This document shows, one piece after another, positions 23,788 to 34,058 of a stretch of DNA of 36,999 bases. The notes under the pieces are model-generated. The model saw nothing but the letters and a program-made list of their open reading frames with translations. It did not search any database and had not been told where the DNA came from. Position numbers and translations under genes: made by a program. How positions within the stretch are numbered: position 1 is the first letter of the stretch; the number at the start of each line of letters is the position of its first letter. Origin of the DNA: Granulosicoccus sp. GTDB taxonomy: Bacteria > Pseudomonadota > Gammaproteobacteria > Granulosicoccales > Granulosicoccaceae. The stretch spans positions 1 through 36,999 of the forward strand of contig JALZVU010000216.1 of assembly GCA_023301795.1 (NCBI GenBank), in the 5' to 3' direction.

Positions 23788-23807
23788 CTTAAGAAAGAGA
23801 GACACTC

Positions 23808-24329
23808 ATGAGTTCCGTACCGGCCGACGTTATTTTGCCCGCACCGGAAAGCGTGCTCAACGCTCACTCCATCGAGGAGATTGAAGAGTGGATGACGCGT
23901 TTTCCTGACAATCAGAAGCAAAGCGCTGTGCTTGCAGCTTTGAGCATCGCGCAACATCAAAATCAGGGATGGTTGTCCACTGAACTTATGGATGCTGTGG
24001 CGGCAAAGCTGCACATGCCACCCATCGCTGTCTATGAGGTTGCCAGTTTTTATTCAATGTTCGAGACCACGCCAGTAGGACGTAACTGTGTGGCTATTTG
24101 CACCAACATCAGTTGCATGCTCATGGGTTCTGACACCATTGTTAATCATGTAGAAAACAAGTACGGCATCAAGCTGGGTGATTCGACAGAGGACGGTCGC
24201 ATTTACTTGAAAGTAGAAGAGGAATGTCTGGCAGCGTGTTCAGGCGGACCGATGATGCAGGTTAATCACGTTTATCACACCAACCTCACACCTGAATCGG
24301 TGGACGAGATCCTGGACGCGCTTGAGTAG
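23808..24329 (+). CDS. nuoE: NADH-quinone oxidoreductase subunit E
   Basis: Thioredoxin-like [2Fe-2S] subunit (24-kDa homologue, cluster N1a) of the NADH dehydrogenase module, 173 residues. The four ligands are visible as C-x4-C in CTNISC and C-x3-C in EECLAAC. An N-terminal helical domain (about 20-80) has VYEVASFYSMF before the cluster domain. AGAGAG precedes the ATG. A 42-bp gap separates it from nuoF. Confidence 0.97.
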   Translation: MSSVPADVILPAPESVLNAHSIEEIEEWMTRFPDNQKQSAVLAALSIAQHQNQGWLSTELMDAVAAKLHMPPIAVYEVASFYSMFETTPVGRNCVAICTNISCMLMGSDTIVNHVENKYGIKLGDSTEDGRIYLKVEEECLAACSGGPMMQVNHVYHTNLTPESVDEILDALE

Positions 24330-24377
24330 CTCAGTGCTACACGCGCCGTCGGTTAATGAGATAAGCAGGAAATGAAT

Positions 24378-25703
24378 ATGAACGATAGAAAAATTCCCGA
24401 CGGTTTGCCGCCGATGAACCAGGTGTGTTACACCACACTGCAGTTCGACGAGCCGTGGACCTATGAAAATTACCTGAAAATTGGTGGTTACAAAGCTTGG
24501 CAGCAGATCCTTGATGAGAAAATGACGCCGGATGACGTTGTTCAGATCGTTAAGGAATCCGGTTTGCGCGGACGCGGTGGAGCAGGGTTTCCAACAGGAC
24601 TAAAATGGAGCTTCATGCCCAAGAACGGTGGGCAGAGCTACTTTGTCATCAACTCTGACGAGTCAGAGCCCGGCACTTGCAAAGATCGCGATCTTATTCG
24701 TTTTAATCCGCATGCTTTGGTTGAAGGAATGTTGATTGGTAGTTACGCCATTCGCGCCACGGCTGCCTACAACTACATGCGTGGCGAGTTCATGGATGAG
24801 GTGTACAAAAACTTCATGAGCGCGATAAAATCGGCTTATGACAATGGCTGGGCTGGTGAGAACATCAAAGGTTCGGGCATCGACATTAACGTTATCGGCA
24901 CGCTCGGCGCTGGCGCTTACATTTGTGGAGAAGAGACTGCACTGCTTGAGTCTCTGGAAGGCAAGAAAGGCCAGCCTAGATTCAAACCGCCATTTCCAGC
25001 AGGTTTTGGTCTGTACGGTCGACCCACTACAATTAACAATACTGAGTCGGTAGCCAGTGTTCCAGCCATCATCAGGAATGGTGCAGACTGGTTCAAATCC
25101 ATGGGCATCGAAACAGCAGGTGGTCAAAAGTGCTTTTCAGTGTCTGGGCACGTTGCCAGCCCTGGTAACTTCGAAATCAATCTGGGTACGCCGTTCGCCA
25201 CACTGCTTGAACTGTGTGGTGGCATGAAAGATGGAATTCCACTCAAAGCTGTTATCCCCGGTGGCTCATCGGTACCGGTGGTACCCGGCGATATCATGAT
25301 GAACACCAATATGGACTATGACAGCATCTCGAAGAGTGCAGGTTCCATGCTGGGTTCAGGCGCTGTCATCGTGATGAATGAGACCACTGACATGGTGGTT
25401 GCATTACGCCGAATCTCACGGTTCTACTATTCTGAGAGTTGTGGTCAGTGCACGCCTTGCCGAGAGGGTACGGGTTGGCTTTATCGCATGCTCACTCGCA
25501 TTGTCGAAGGCAAAGGCCTGCCAGAGGACATCGATAAGCTTGAAGATGTCGCCGGCAAAATTGCTGGTCGTACTATTTGTGCGTTAGGGGATGCGGCTGC
25601 TATGCCAGTACAAAGCTTTGTAAAGCACTACCGACATGAGTTCGAGTACTACATACAAAATGGTCGCAGCATCGTTAGTGAGAAACTTGGGGCAGTTGCG
25701 TAA
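24378..25703 (+). CDS. nuoF: NADH-quinone oxidoreductase subunit F
   Basis: NADH- and FMN-binding subunit with [4Fe-4S] cluster N3, 441 residues. The glycine-rich RGRGGAGFPTGLKWSF and NSDESEPGTCKDRDL form the FMN/NADH site. N3 ligands are ESCGQCTPCREG plus the later Cys in TICALGDAAA. Two ATGs are close together (24372 and 24378); the second is preferred because AGGA (24367-24370) is 7 nt before it but only 1 nt before the first. nuoG begins 2 bp after the stop. Confidence 0.97.
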   Translation: MNDRKIPDGLPPMNQVCYTTLQFDEPWTYENYLKIGGYKAWQQILDEKMTPDDVVQIVKESGLRGRGGAGFPTGLKWSFMPKNGGQSYFVINSDESEPGTCKDRDLIRFNPHALVEGMLIGSYAIRATAAYNYMRGEFMDEVYKNFMSAIKSAYDNGWAGENIKGSGIDINVIGTLGAGAYICGEETALLESLEGKKGQPRFKPPFPAGFGLYGRPTTINNTESVASVPAIIRNGADWFKSMGIETAGGQKCFSVSGHVASPGNFEINLGTPFATLLELCGGMKDGIPLKAVIPGGSSVPVVPGDIMMNTNMDYDSISKSAGSMLGSGAVIVMNETTDMVVALRRISRFYYSESCGQCTPCREGTGWLYRMLTRIVEGKGLPEDIDKLEDVAGKIAGRTICALGDAAAMPVQSFVKHYRHEFEYYIQNGRSIVSEKLGAVA

Positions 25704-25705
25704 CC

Positions 25706-28075
25706 ATGAGTGATGACACAATTAATCTGACGGTTGACGGTAAATCGTTAACAGCAAAACGTGGTCAGATGCTCATTGAGGTAACGGATGCTGCGGGTAT
25801 TGATGTACCGCGTTTCTGTTACCACAAGAAGCTATCGGTGGCGGCGAACTGTCGCATGTGTCTGGTGGAAGTTGAAAAAGCTCCCAAGCCACTGCCTGCC
25901 TGTGCCACACCGGTCATGCCTGACATGGTGGTGCGCACTGCATCGAAAATTGCTCGTGATGCCCAAAAGGGCACCATGGAGTTCCTACTGATCAACCACC
26001 CGCTTGACTGCCCTATCTGTGATCAGGGCGGTGAGTGCGAACTACAAGATGTTGCCATGGGTTACGGCAACGGTGCTTCGCAATACACAGAAGGCAAGCG
26101 TGTCGTATTCGACAAGTACATCGGGCCGCTTATTGCGACTGAAATGACTCGCTGCATTCACTGCACGCGTTGTGTTCGTTTTGGTGAGGAAATTGCGGGT
26201 ATTCGTGAGCTGGGTGCGACGGGGCGTGGTGAGAACGTTCGCATCGGCACTTACATTGAAAAATCAGTAGTGTCTGAAGTTTCAGGCAACGTCATTGATA
26301 TATGCCCGGTTGGAGCGCTAACTGCAAGACCTTCGCGGTACACAGCGCGCTCTTGGGAGTTGCAACAGCAACCTTCGGTATCGCCTCATGATTCAGTAGG
26401 TTCTAATGTCTTCGTCCATATGGATGGCAGCACGATCAACCGCGTTATTCCTCGTGAAAACGAATCCATTAACGAAGTGTGGATCGCTGATAGAGATCGT
26501 TTCAGTTATCAAGGTCTTAATAATCAGGATCGTTTGCAGTCACCTATGGTGCGCGTTGACGGCGAGCTTCAGCCGTGTGATTGGCCTACCGCCTTGTCCA
26601 CGGCTGCAAAGTTGTTGCGAGCCGAAGGGCAGGACAGCTCAGATCTGGGCGTGCTGGTGTCTCCAAGCATCACCGTTGAAGAGCTATACCTGACTCAGAA
26701 ACTGGCCAGAGCGCTGGGCACTAATAATGTTGATCATCGCTTAGGGCAACTCGATTTTTCAGCGCAGGATTCTGCGCCAGTAATGCCTTGGTTGGGAATG
26801 CAGCTTAACGATCTTGAAACTCTCGATGCAGCCTTGCTCATCGGGTCCAATATTCGTAAAGATCAACCGATTGCAGCGTTGCGGCTTCGTAAGTCAGCTC
26901 TGAAGGGTGGGGCGATCAGCTTCATTAACCCGCGACAGTTTCCGTTACATTTTGAAGCGTCGGTTAGCATTGCTACCCGATATGACAATATGGTGTCTGA
27001 GCTGTATTGCGTAGCTCGTGCAGCAGGTGCAGATGTTGGTTCAATGGCCGATGCACCTCAGCTTGACCCTAATGATCAGCATCAAAGCATCGCTGATTCG
27101 TTGCAAAACGGTGAACGTGCGGCAGTCATGCTGGGCAACATCTGCGTACAGCATCCAGCGTATGCGCAGTTGCAGTATCTGGCGAATGCCGTAGCGAATG
27201 CTACCGGTGCCACGCTAGGGATGTTGCCTGAACGCTCTAACACTGCGGGTGCCTGGCTTGCCGGTGCCGTACCTCACCGGGCTGCGGGTGGCAATGCTCT
27301 GAGTGGATCTGCTGCTGCAGGTAAAAATGCACTGCAAATGCTTGATGAGCCCATGAAGGCGTACCTGCTAGTGGGTTGCGAGATAGAGTTTGATGCCGCT
27401 AGACCAGCTTACGCCAGCAAAGCGCTGGATTCAGCGGACGGTGTTGTTGCTATCAGCGCTTACATGAGTGAAGGGCTGTCGCGATGTGCTGATGTTGTTC
27501 TTCCGGCTGCTACGTTTACGGAAACCTTCGGCACTTATGTCAACGCCACAGGTGCTTGGCAAAGTGCGAAAGGCACAACCAGTCCTCCAGGGGATGCGCG
27601 TCCTGCCTGGAAGGTTTTCCGAGTGTTGGCGCAAGAGCTTGAGCTAGACGGTTTTGGTTTTGATAGCCCAGAGGCTGTAACCAAAGAACTTCAGTCGCAT
27701 TGTGGTTCTGTGACTCTGAGTAATCTGGCTACTTTTGATAACGTTCCGGCGTTCTACGCACCCAGTTCTGAGACGTTGCTACGGGCAGGCGAGACGCCTA
27801 TCTACGCTACCGACCCGATAGTGAGACGCTCGCAACCATTGCAGAAGTCCATGGATGGGAAGCAGGCGTTTGCGATTATGTCGCAAACTCAAGCTGCTAC
27901 TTTATCTGTTGCTGATGGTGATCAAGTTTCTGTTCAACAAAACGGCTCGGCAGTATCGTTACCTGCCAAGGTCGATAATTCGATCCCTGATGGTTGCGTA
28001 TGGGTTCCCACGGGCTTGCCCGAAACACAGGCGCTGGGCGAGTTGTTCGGCACAATCAAGGTGAGTAAGGTCTAA
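25706..28075 (+). CDS. nuoG: NADH-quinone oxidoreductase subunit G
   Basis: Largest peripheral subunit (75-kDa homologue), 789 residues. The N-terminal ferredoxin-like domain has the [2Fe-2S] ligands [15 protein letters not shown] and a later Cys in [22 protein letters not shown] supplies a [4Fe-4S] site of the His/3-Cys type, and CIHCTRC with ICPVGAL supplies the other. The E. coli N7 ligands are absent: the aligned stretch reads [12 protein letters not shown] and later WIADRDRF, as in mitochondrial subunits. A molybdopterin-oxidoreductase-like fold (about 220-789) without visible cofactor ligands follows. The last base of its TAA is the first base of the nuoH ATG. Confidence 0.97.
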   Translation: MSDDTINLTVDGKSLTAKRGQMLIEVTDAAGIDVPRFCYHKKLSVAANCRMCLVEVEKAPKPLPACATPVMPDMVVRTASKIARDAQKGTMEFLLINHPLDCPICDQGGECELQDVAMGYGNGASQYTEGKRVVFDKYIGPLIATEMTRCIHCTRCVRFGEEIAGIRELGATGRGENVRIGTYIEKSVVSEVSGNVIDICPVGALTARPSRYTARSWELQQQPSVSPHDSVGSNVFVHMDGSTINRVIPRENESINEVWIADRDRFSYQGLNNQDRLQSPMVRVDGELQPCDWPTALSTAAKLLRAEGQDSSDLGVLVSPSITVEELYLTQKLARALGTNNVDHRLGQLDFSAQDSAPVMPWLGMQLNDLETLDAALLIGSNIRKDQPIAALRLRKSALKGGAISFINPRQFPLHFEASVSIATRYDNMVSELYCVARAAGADVGSMADAPQLDPNDQHQSIADSLQNGERAAVMLGNICVQHPAYAQLQYLANAVANATGATLGMLPERSNTAGAWLAGAVPHRAAGGNALSGSAAAGKNALQMLDEPMKAYLLVGCEIEFDAARPAYASKALDSADGVVAISAYMSEGLSRCADVVLPAATFTETFGTYVNATGAWQSAKGTTSPPGDARPAWKVFRVLAQELELDGFGFDSPEAVTKELQSHCGSVTLSNLATFDNVPAFYAPSSETLLRAGETPIYATDPIVRRSQPLQKSMDGKQAFAIMSQTQAATLSVADGDQVSVQQNGSAVSLPAKVDNSIPDGCVWVPTGLPETQALGELFGTIKVSKV

Positions 28076-29091
28076 TGGATGGTTTGATCCTTACGTTTTT
28101 TACGCTGCTCAAAATTCTGGCAGTTGTGGTACCACTCATCCTGTGTGTTGCCTACCTTACGCTTATGGAGCGTAAGGTTATTGGTTACATGCATGTGCGT
28201 ATCGGGCCCAACAGGGTTGGTTTCAAAGGTTTGGGACAGCCGTTTGCTGATGTATTCAAGCTGCTGCTCAAAGAGGTTATTGTCCCGACCAATGCTTCGC
28301 GGTTTCTGTTTCTGACAGCGCCAATTCTTTCCCTGGCACCGGCATTCGCTGCATGGGCTGTCATCCCGTTTGCTGAGGGCTGGCAGGTGGCGGATGTTAA
28401 CGCAGGATTGTTGTACGTCCTAGCGATGACCTCGCTGGGCGTTTACGGCGTAATCATTGCGGGTTGGGCTTCTAACTCAAAATATGCATTTCTGGGTGCC
28501 ATGCGATCTGCGGCGCAAATCGTTGCTTATGAAATAGCGATGGGTTTTGCACTCATTGGTGTATTGATGATGGCGGGTAGTCTGAATTTGGGCGATATCG
28601 TTCGTGCTCAGAGCGGTGGCATTTTTAACTGGTACTTTTTTCCATTGCTGCCCTTAGCCATTGTCTATTTCATCTCAGGTGTTGCAGAAACGAACCGCGC
28701 TCCATTTGATGTAGCCGAAGGTGAGTCGGAGATCGTGGCAGGGTTTCATGTGGACTACTCCGGGATGGCGTTCGCACTGTTCTTCCTGGCTGAGTACGCT
28801 AACATGATACTGATCGCTGCCTTGGCGGCCATCATGTTCCTAGGTGGTTGGTTATCGCCCATCGACGGTTTCGGCGATGGAGTGCATTGGTTCCTGATCA
28901 AGACAGCATCCTTACTGTTCATATTTATCTGGCTTCGCGCTACCTTTCCAAGGTATCGCTATGATCAGATCATGCGGCTAGGTTGGAAGGTATTTATTCC
29001 GGTCACTATCGTGTGGATTGCGGTAGTCGCTTTTGCCATCTATTTTGAAGTAGGACCGTGGTTTAGCACGGTTCGCTCAGGCGGAATTTAA
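28075..29091 (+). CDS. nuoH: NADH-quinone oxidoreductase subunit H
   Basis: Membrane-arm subunit at the junction with the peripheral arm (ND1 homologue), 338 residues with about eight transmembrane segments. Conserved motifs are [20 protein letters not shown] near the N-terminus and the acidic loop [27 protein letters not shown], which line the quinone channel. ATG 28075 overlaps the nuoG stop by one base, indicating coupled translation. Confidence 0.98.
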   Translation: MDGLILTFFTLLKILAVVVPLILCVAYLTLMERKVIGYMHVRIGPNRVGFKGLGQPFADVFKLLLKEVIVPTNASRFLFLTAPILSLAPAFAAWAVIPFAEGWQVADVNAGLLYVLAMTSLGVYGVIIAGWASNSKYAFLGAMRSAAQIVAYEIAMGFALIGVLMMAGSLNLGDIVRAQSGGIFNWYFFPLLPLAIVYFISGVAETNRAPFDVAEGESEIVAGFHVDYSGMAFALFFLAEYANMILIAALAAIMFLGGWLSPIDGFGDGVHWFLIKTASLLFIFIWLRATFPRYRYDQIMRLGWKVFIPVTIVWIAVVAFAIYFEVGPWFSTVRSGGI

Positions 29092-29092
29092 A

Positions 29093-29584
29093 ATGACAGG
29101 ACAGATCAGCAAATACATCAAGAGCTTCACTTTGTGGGAGCTTTTGAAAGGCATGAGCCTGACGGGCAGATACTTCATGTCCAGCAGTATCACCATTCAG
29201 TACCCAGAGGAAAAGACGCCTCAATCTAATCGATTTAGAGGGCTACATGCGCTGCGTCGGTATGCTAATGGCGAAGAGCGATGTATTGCTTGCAAGCTTT
29301 GCGAAGCGGTGTGCCCGGCTCTGGCTATTACGATTGATTCCGACCAGCGCGAAGACGGTACGCGACGCACTACGCGTTACGACATCGACTTGTTCAAGTG
29401 CATTTTTTGCGGATTTTGTGAAGAGGCATGTCCTGTCGATTCGATTGTTGAGACGCGTATCTTCGAATATCATTTCGAAAATCGTGGTGAGCAGATCATG
29501 ACTAAAGACAAGCTGCTGGCAATCGGTGACAAGTACGAGACGCAGATTGCTGCCGACCGTGCTGCAGACTCGGCGTTCCGCTGA
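29093..29584 (+). CDS. nuoI: NADH-quinone oxidoreductase subunit I
   Basis: Ferredoxin-like subunit with clusters N6a and N6b (TYKY homologue), 163 residues. Two classical [4Fe-4S] motifs are visible: [12 protein letters not shown] and [12 protein letters not shown]. The N-terminal amphipathic helix ([18 protein letters not shown]) anchors it to the membrane arm. The ATG lies 1 bp after the nuoH stop. A 67-bp gap precedes nuoJ. Confidence 0.98.
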   Translation: MTGQISKYIKSFTLWELLKGMSLTGRYFMSSSITIQYPEEKTPQSNRFRGLHALRRYANGEERCIACKLCEAVCPALAITIDSDQREDGTRRTTRYDIDLFKCIFCGFCEEACPVDSIVETRIFEYHFENRGEQIMTKDKLLAIGDKYETQIAADRAADSAFR

Positions 29585-29651
29585 GTCGTTTTAACAGCGC
29601 TAGTCCCACAACAGCTCTGGTTCCATAACAGCTAAAGGCGAGAAAATCATT

Positions 29652-30260
29652 GTGACGTTCGAACTGTTTATCTTCTACTTTTTTGCAGCCATCATGGTGT
29701 TTGCGGCAACAGGTGTTATCACCTCCCGTAATCCCGTGCACTCAGCGATGTTTCTGGTGCTGACATTCTTTACGTGTGCAGCTATCTGGTTGCTGCTTGA
29801 GGCAGAGTTTCTCGCCATCACGTTGGTACTTGTTTATGTGGGTGCCGTTATGGTGCTGTTCCTGTTCGTTGTCATGATGCTTGACGTCAATGTCGAGCCT
29901 CTGCGAGAGGGTTTTGTTAAATACCTGCCTGTCGGGTTGCTCGTCGGCGTCATCATGTTAGTGGAGATGGTATTTCTCATTACGCAAAAGTACTTCAGAG
30001 CGGATCAGTATCCGATTCCCGAGCGCGTCGGGGCGGATGAACTGAGCAACACCGAAACGCTGGGTCGTCTGCTGTATGACAACTATCTATTCCAGTTTGA
30101 AATTGCCGCCATCATTCTTTTGGTGGCTATCGTTGCGGCTATCTCGTTGACAATGCGCCGTAGACCTAACACCAAGTATCAGGCACCTGCCGAACAAGTG
30201 GGCGCGTCCAAGGAGGGTCGCCTGCGTGTGGTCCAGATGCCGTCTGAAGAACGCAGCTAA
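29652..30260 (+). CDS. nuoJ: NADH-quinone oxidoreductase subunit J
   Basis: Membrane-arm subunit (ND6 homologue), 202 residues with five predicted transmembrane segments (about 2-22, 27-46, 51-72, 91-112 and 140-163). The conserved [46 protein letters not shown] region carries the Glu and Tyr of the proton path. The start is GTG 29652, with an AAGGCGAG stretch (29635-29642) about 9 nt upstream. nuoK follows 11 bp later. Confidence 0.96.
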   Translation: MTFELFIFYFFAAIMVFAATGVITSRNPVHSAMFLVLTFFTCAAIWLLLEAEFLAITLVLVYVGAVMVLFLFVVMMLDVNVEPLREGFVKYLPVGLLVGVIMLVEMVFLITQKYFRADQYPIPERVGADELSNTETLGRLLYDNYLFQFEIAAIILLVAIVAAISLTMRRRPNTKYQAPAEQVGASKEGRLRVVQMPSEERS

Positions 30261-30271
30261 GGGTAAAGACT

Positions 30272-30577
30272 ATGATCACACTGTCTCATTATCTGGCTCT
30301 AGGGGCAATTCTGTTTTGCCTGAGTGTTGTCGGTATATTTCTGAATCGAAAGAACGTCATCATCTTGCTGATGTGCATAGAGCTGATGCTGTTATCTGTG
30401 AATATTAACTTCGTCGCTTTCTCACACTTTCTGGGTGATGGAGCAGGGCAGATATTCGTGTTCTTCATTCTCACCGTGGCCGCAGCGGAAGCTGCTATTG
30501 GCCTGGCAATTCTGGTTGTGCTGTTCCGCAACCGTTCGACGATTAACGTCGCCGATCTCGACGCATTGAAGGGCTAG
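30272..30577 (+). CDS. nuoK: NADH-quinone oxidoreductase subunit K
   Basis: Small membrane-arm subunit (ND4L homologue), 101 residues, three transmembrane segments. The two conserved membrane glutamates are visible in [13 protein letters not shown] and in the [14 protein letters not shown] stretch. AAGGGT precedes the ATG. nuoL starts 5 bp after its stop. Confidence 0.98.
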   Translation: MITLSHYLALGAILFCLSVVGIFLNRKNVIILLMCIELMLLSVNINFVAFSHFLGDGAGQIFVFFILTVAAAEAAIGLAILVVLFRNRSTINVADLDALKG

Positions 30578-30582
30578 AGCAA

Positions 30583-32535
30583 GTGAAGCTATTTTATACA
30601 CTCATCCCTCTGGCCCCTCTGCTGGCAGCTATTGCCACGGGCTTGTATGGACGTAAGATTGGTCGCGTCAATTCGCACAGAGTGACGATTGCCGGTGTGG
30701 CATTCTCGCTGGCTTTGTCGGTGATTGCGTTCTTCCACGTTGTGGTGGGCGGTGCACCGACGTTCAATGAAAATCTGTACACCTGGCTCGTGAGTGGCAA
30801 CATCCGCTTCGAGATTGGCTTCATGGTGGATAACCTGACAGTCATGATGTTGTTGGTGGTCAACTTCGTCTCCCTAATGGTGCACATCTACACCATCGGT
30901 TATATGGAAGATGATGACGGCTATCAGCGCTTTTTCTGTTATATCTCTTTGTTCACCTTCTCTATGCTGATGCTGGTGATGTCCAACAACTTCCTCCAGC
31001 TTTTCTTTGGTTGGGAAGCTGTAGGCACGGTCTCTTATCTACTTATCGGTTTTTACTATAAGAAAGAGACGGCCATTTTTGCCAACATGAAAGCCTTCTT
31101 GGTGAATCGCGTGGGTGACTTCGGCTTTGTACTGGGTATTGCAGGCATCGTGATGTACACCAACAGTCTCGCTTACACGGATGCGTTTGCAGCTGCTCCA
31201 ACGCTTGTTGGTCAGACAATCAATATCGTAGGCACTGCTGAATGGGATGTACTCACTGTTCTGTGTATCTTGCTGTTTATCGGTGCCATGGGTAAATCTG
31301 CGCAAGCGCCATTGCATGTCTGGCTTCCTGATTCGATGGAAGGTCCTACACCTATCTCTGCCTTGATTCACGCAGCCACGATGGTAACTGCGGGTATCTT
31401 TATGGTGTCGCGCATGTCTCCGATGTTTGAATTGTCAGAAACGGCGTTAAGCTTCATCTTAATTATCGGTGCCTTTACAGCCTTCTTCATGGGCCTCATT
31501 GGTATGGTGCAGAACGACATCAAGCGTGTTGTTGCGTATTCCACCTTATCCCAGCTGGGCTACATGACTGTGGCATTGGGTGTGTCGGCTTACTCTGCCG
31601 CCATGTTCCACCTGATGACGCATGCGTTCTTCAAAGCGCTACTGTTTCTTGCGGCAGGTTCGGTCATCATCGCCATGCATCACGAGCAGGACATTCGCAA
31701 AATGGGTGGACTCCGAAAGAAGATGCCGATTACTTACTGGACGTCTTTAATTGGCTCACTGGCGTTGATCGGTTTTCCGGCCTTCTCAGGTTTCTACTCG
31801 AAAGACATCATTATCGAAGCAGTTCACGCATCGAATATTCCCGGTGCACACATCGCTTACTGGGCTGTAGTGGGTGGAGTTTTTGTCACTGCCTTCTATT
31901 CGTTCCGATTGTTTTTCATGGTTTTCCACGGCAAGCCACGTATGGACGACCACACTTTCGATCATGCGAAAGAGTCGCCCAGAGTCGTTACCATTCCGTT
32001 GATTCTGCTAGCCATCCCATCTTTGTTGATCGGTTTCTTTACGGTCAGCAGCGTGGCATTTGGCGATTACTTCAAAGACATAATTTTCGTCACAGAGGCT
32101 CATGATGTTCTAGCCAGAGTAGGTGAGGCTTACCACGGTCCAATACAGTTCATCAGCCACGCCTTCCATGCGCCGCCTGTTTATCTCGCCTTTGCAGGTG
32201 TGATTACAGCCTTCGTCTTTTACATCCTTGCGCCGTCTATTCCTGCTTTTCTGGATTCCAAGCTTGGGTTCCTGAGACGCATTCTTGACAACAAGTACGG
32301 CTTTGATGATTTCAACCAAGCTGTATTTGCACGCGGTAGTGTCGGACTTGGAAAGCAGTTGTGGGAGAAGGGCGACATGGCTGTTATTGATGGTGCCCTT
32401 GTTAACGGCACTGCCAAAGGAGTAGGACTGCTATCGGGTCTTACCCGTAACGTGCAAAGCGGTATGTTGTTTCACTATGCCTTCGCCATGATTCTAGGTC
32501 TGCTTGCCATGCTGACCTGGTTTCTGTTCATTTAG
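30583..32535 (+). CDS. nuoL: NADH-quinone oxidoreductase subunit L
   Basis: Distal antiporter-like proton-pumping subunit (ND5 homologue), 650 residues. It has the conserved LFFGWEAVGTVSYLLIGF with the key Glu, SAQAPLHVWLPDSMEGPTPISALIHAATMVTAG with the lysine/histidine proton path, and the C-terminal lateral helix region ending in LAMLTWFLFI. The start is GTG 30583; the upstream sequence GAGCAA is a weak ribosome site. A 19-bp gap leads to nuoM. Confidence 0.97.
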   Translation: MKLFYTLIPLAPLLAAIATGLYGRKIGRVNSHRVTIAGVAFSLALSVIAFFHVVVGGAPTFNENLYTWLVSGNIRFEIGFMVDNLTVMMLLVVNFVSLMVHIYTIGYMEDDDGYQRFFCYISLFTFSMLMLVMSNNFLQLFFGWEAVGTVSYLLIGFYYKKETAIFANMKAFLVNRVGDFGFVLGIAGIVMYTNSLAYTDAFAAAPTLVGQTINIVGTAEWDVLTVLCILLFIGAMGKSAQAPLHVWLPDSMEGPTPISALIHAATMVTAGIFMVSRMSPMFELSETALSFILIIGAFTAFFMGLIGMVQNDIKRVVAYSTLSQLGYMTVALGVSAYSAAMFHLMTHAFFKALLFLAAGSVIIAMHHEQDIRKMGGLRKKMPITYWTSLIGSLALIGFPAFSGFYSKDIIIEAVHASNIPGAHIAYWAVVGGVFVTAFYSFRLFFMVFHGKPRMDDHTFDHAKESPRVVTIPLILLAIPSLLIGFFTVSSVAFGDYFKDIIFVTEAHDVLARVGEAYHGPIQFISHAFHAPPVYLAFAGVITAFVFYILAPSIPAFLDSKLGFLRRILDNKYGFDDFNQAVFARGSVGLGKQLWEKGDMAVIDGALVNGTAKGVGLLSGLTRNVQSGMLFHYAFAMILGLLAMLTWFLFI

Positions 32536-32554
32536 CCCGATCGAGAACGCAACC

Positions 32555-34051
32555 TTGAGCTTTCCAATATTAAGTCTGACGATCTGGTTACCCATTATTG
32601 CGGGCATCGTGATTATCGTGGCCGGCAACGAAAAAAGCCGCAAGCTTGCCATGGGGGCGTCAGTGCTGACGTTTCTGGTGAGTCTGCCCTTGTATTTCGG
32701 GTTTGATGCCAGCACCGCTGCCATGCAGTTCACCGAGAACGTAGCCTGGCTGCCTTCTTTCGACATCAACTACGCGTTGGGCGTGGATGGCATTTCAATG
32801 CCGCTGATAGTACTGACAACAATTATTAACGTGATTGTCGTGATATCTGCCTGGGAGGTGATCAAAGATCGCCCGGCCGTTTATCTGGGTGCTTTCTCCA
32901 TCATGACGGGTTTGATGATTGGCGTTTTCTCTGCCATGGACGCCATCCTGTTCTATGTCTTCTTTGAGGCTACGCTCATACCCATGTTCCTGATCATTGG
33001 AATCTGGGGTGGACCAAAGCGCGTCTATGCCACGGTAAAGTTCTTCCTCTACACATTCTTGGGTTCTGTGATGATGCTGATCGCACTCATCTACATGTAC
33101 CGTGAGGGCGGCTCTTTTGCGGTACTGGATCTGCATAATCTGATACTCAATGAGCAGCAACAATTCTGGATCTTCCTGGCGTTTCTGGCAGCTTTTGCGG
33201 TCAAGATTCCCATGTGGCCGGTTCACACCTGGTTGCCGGATGCTCACGTAGAAGCGCCGACTGCAGGTTCTGCGGTGCTAGCAGCCATCATGTTGAAAAT
33301 GGGAGGCTACGGTTTTCTGCGATTCAGCCTACCTGTAGCACCAGACGCGAGTGCGGGCATGGACACATTCATGATTGTGATCTCGCTGGTTGCGGTGGTC
33401 TACATCGGCTTTGTCGCACTTGCTCAGCGTGATATGAAAAAGCTCATTGCTTACTCATCAATTTCCCATATGGGTTTTGTGACGCTCGGTATCTTCATTG
33501 CGTTCCAGCTTATTGCCAAAGGTGATATGGCAGGCGTAGCGCTGGGTATTGAAGGCGCTATCATTCAGATGATTTCACACGGCTTCATCTCTGCCGCCAT
33601 GTTCTTGTGTGTGGGTGTCATGTACGACCGTATTCATAGTCGGGAGATCGCTGACTACGGCGGTGTTATCAACACGATGCCGATATTCGCAGCTTTCATG
33701 GTGTTCTTCGCCATGGCGAATGCAGGCTTGCCTGGCACATCTGGGTTCGTCGGTGAATTCATGGTTATCCTGGCAAGTTTTAAAGCCAATTTCTGGATTG
33801 CCTTCCTCGCAGCGTTGACGCTCATTCTGGGCGCGGCTTACACCTTGTGGATGGTTAAGCGCGTCATCATGGGACCTATCGGTAATGACAAGGTGGCAGC
33901 GCTCACCGACATCAACCGACGTGAGTTCTGGATGCTTGGACTGCTTGCATTTTTCGTTCTGCTTATTGGCGTGTATCCCAACATGATCGGTCACGTTATG
34001 CACGCATCGGTTGAAAACCTCGTGCAACACATATCAACGGCTAAGTACTGA
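32555..34051 (+). CDS. nuoM: NADH-quinone oxidoreductase subunit M
   Basis: Antiporter-like membrane subunit (ND4 homologue), 498 residues, about 14 transmembrane segments. Conserved features are YVFFEATLIPMFLIIGIWGG with the key Glu, FLAAFAVKIPMWPVHTWLPDAHVEAPTAGSAVLAAIMLKMGGYG with the conserved lysines, and KKLIAYSSISHMGFV. The start is TTG 32555, with GAGAA a few bases upstream. The nuoN ATG follows 7 bp after the stop. Confidence 0.97.
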   Translation: MSFPILSLTIWLPIIAGIVIIVAGNEKSRKLAMGASVLTFLVSLPLYFGFDASTAAMQFTENVAWLPSFDINYALGVDGISMPLIVLTTIINVIVVISAWEVIKDRPAVYLGAFSIMTGLMIGVFSAMDAILFYVFFEATLIPMFLIIGIWGGPKRVYATVKFFLYTFLGSVMMLIALIYMYREGGSFAVLDLHNLILNEQQQFWIFLAFLAAFAVKIPMWPVHTWLPDAHVEAPTAGSAVLAAIMLKMGGYGFLRFSLPVAPDASAGMDTFMIVISLVAVVYIGFVALAQRDMKKLIAYSSISHMGFVTLGIFIAFQLIAKGDMAGVALGIEGAIIQMISHGFISAAMFLCVGVMYDRIHSREIADYGGVINTMPIFAAFMVFFAMANAGLPGTSGFVGEFMVILASFKANFWIAFLAALTLILGAAYTLWMVKRVIMGPIGNDKVAALTDINRREFWMLGLLAFFVLLIGVYPNMIGHVMHASVENLVQHISTAKY

Positions 34052-34058
34052 GAGACTC

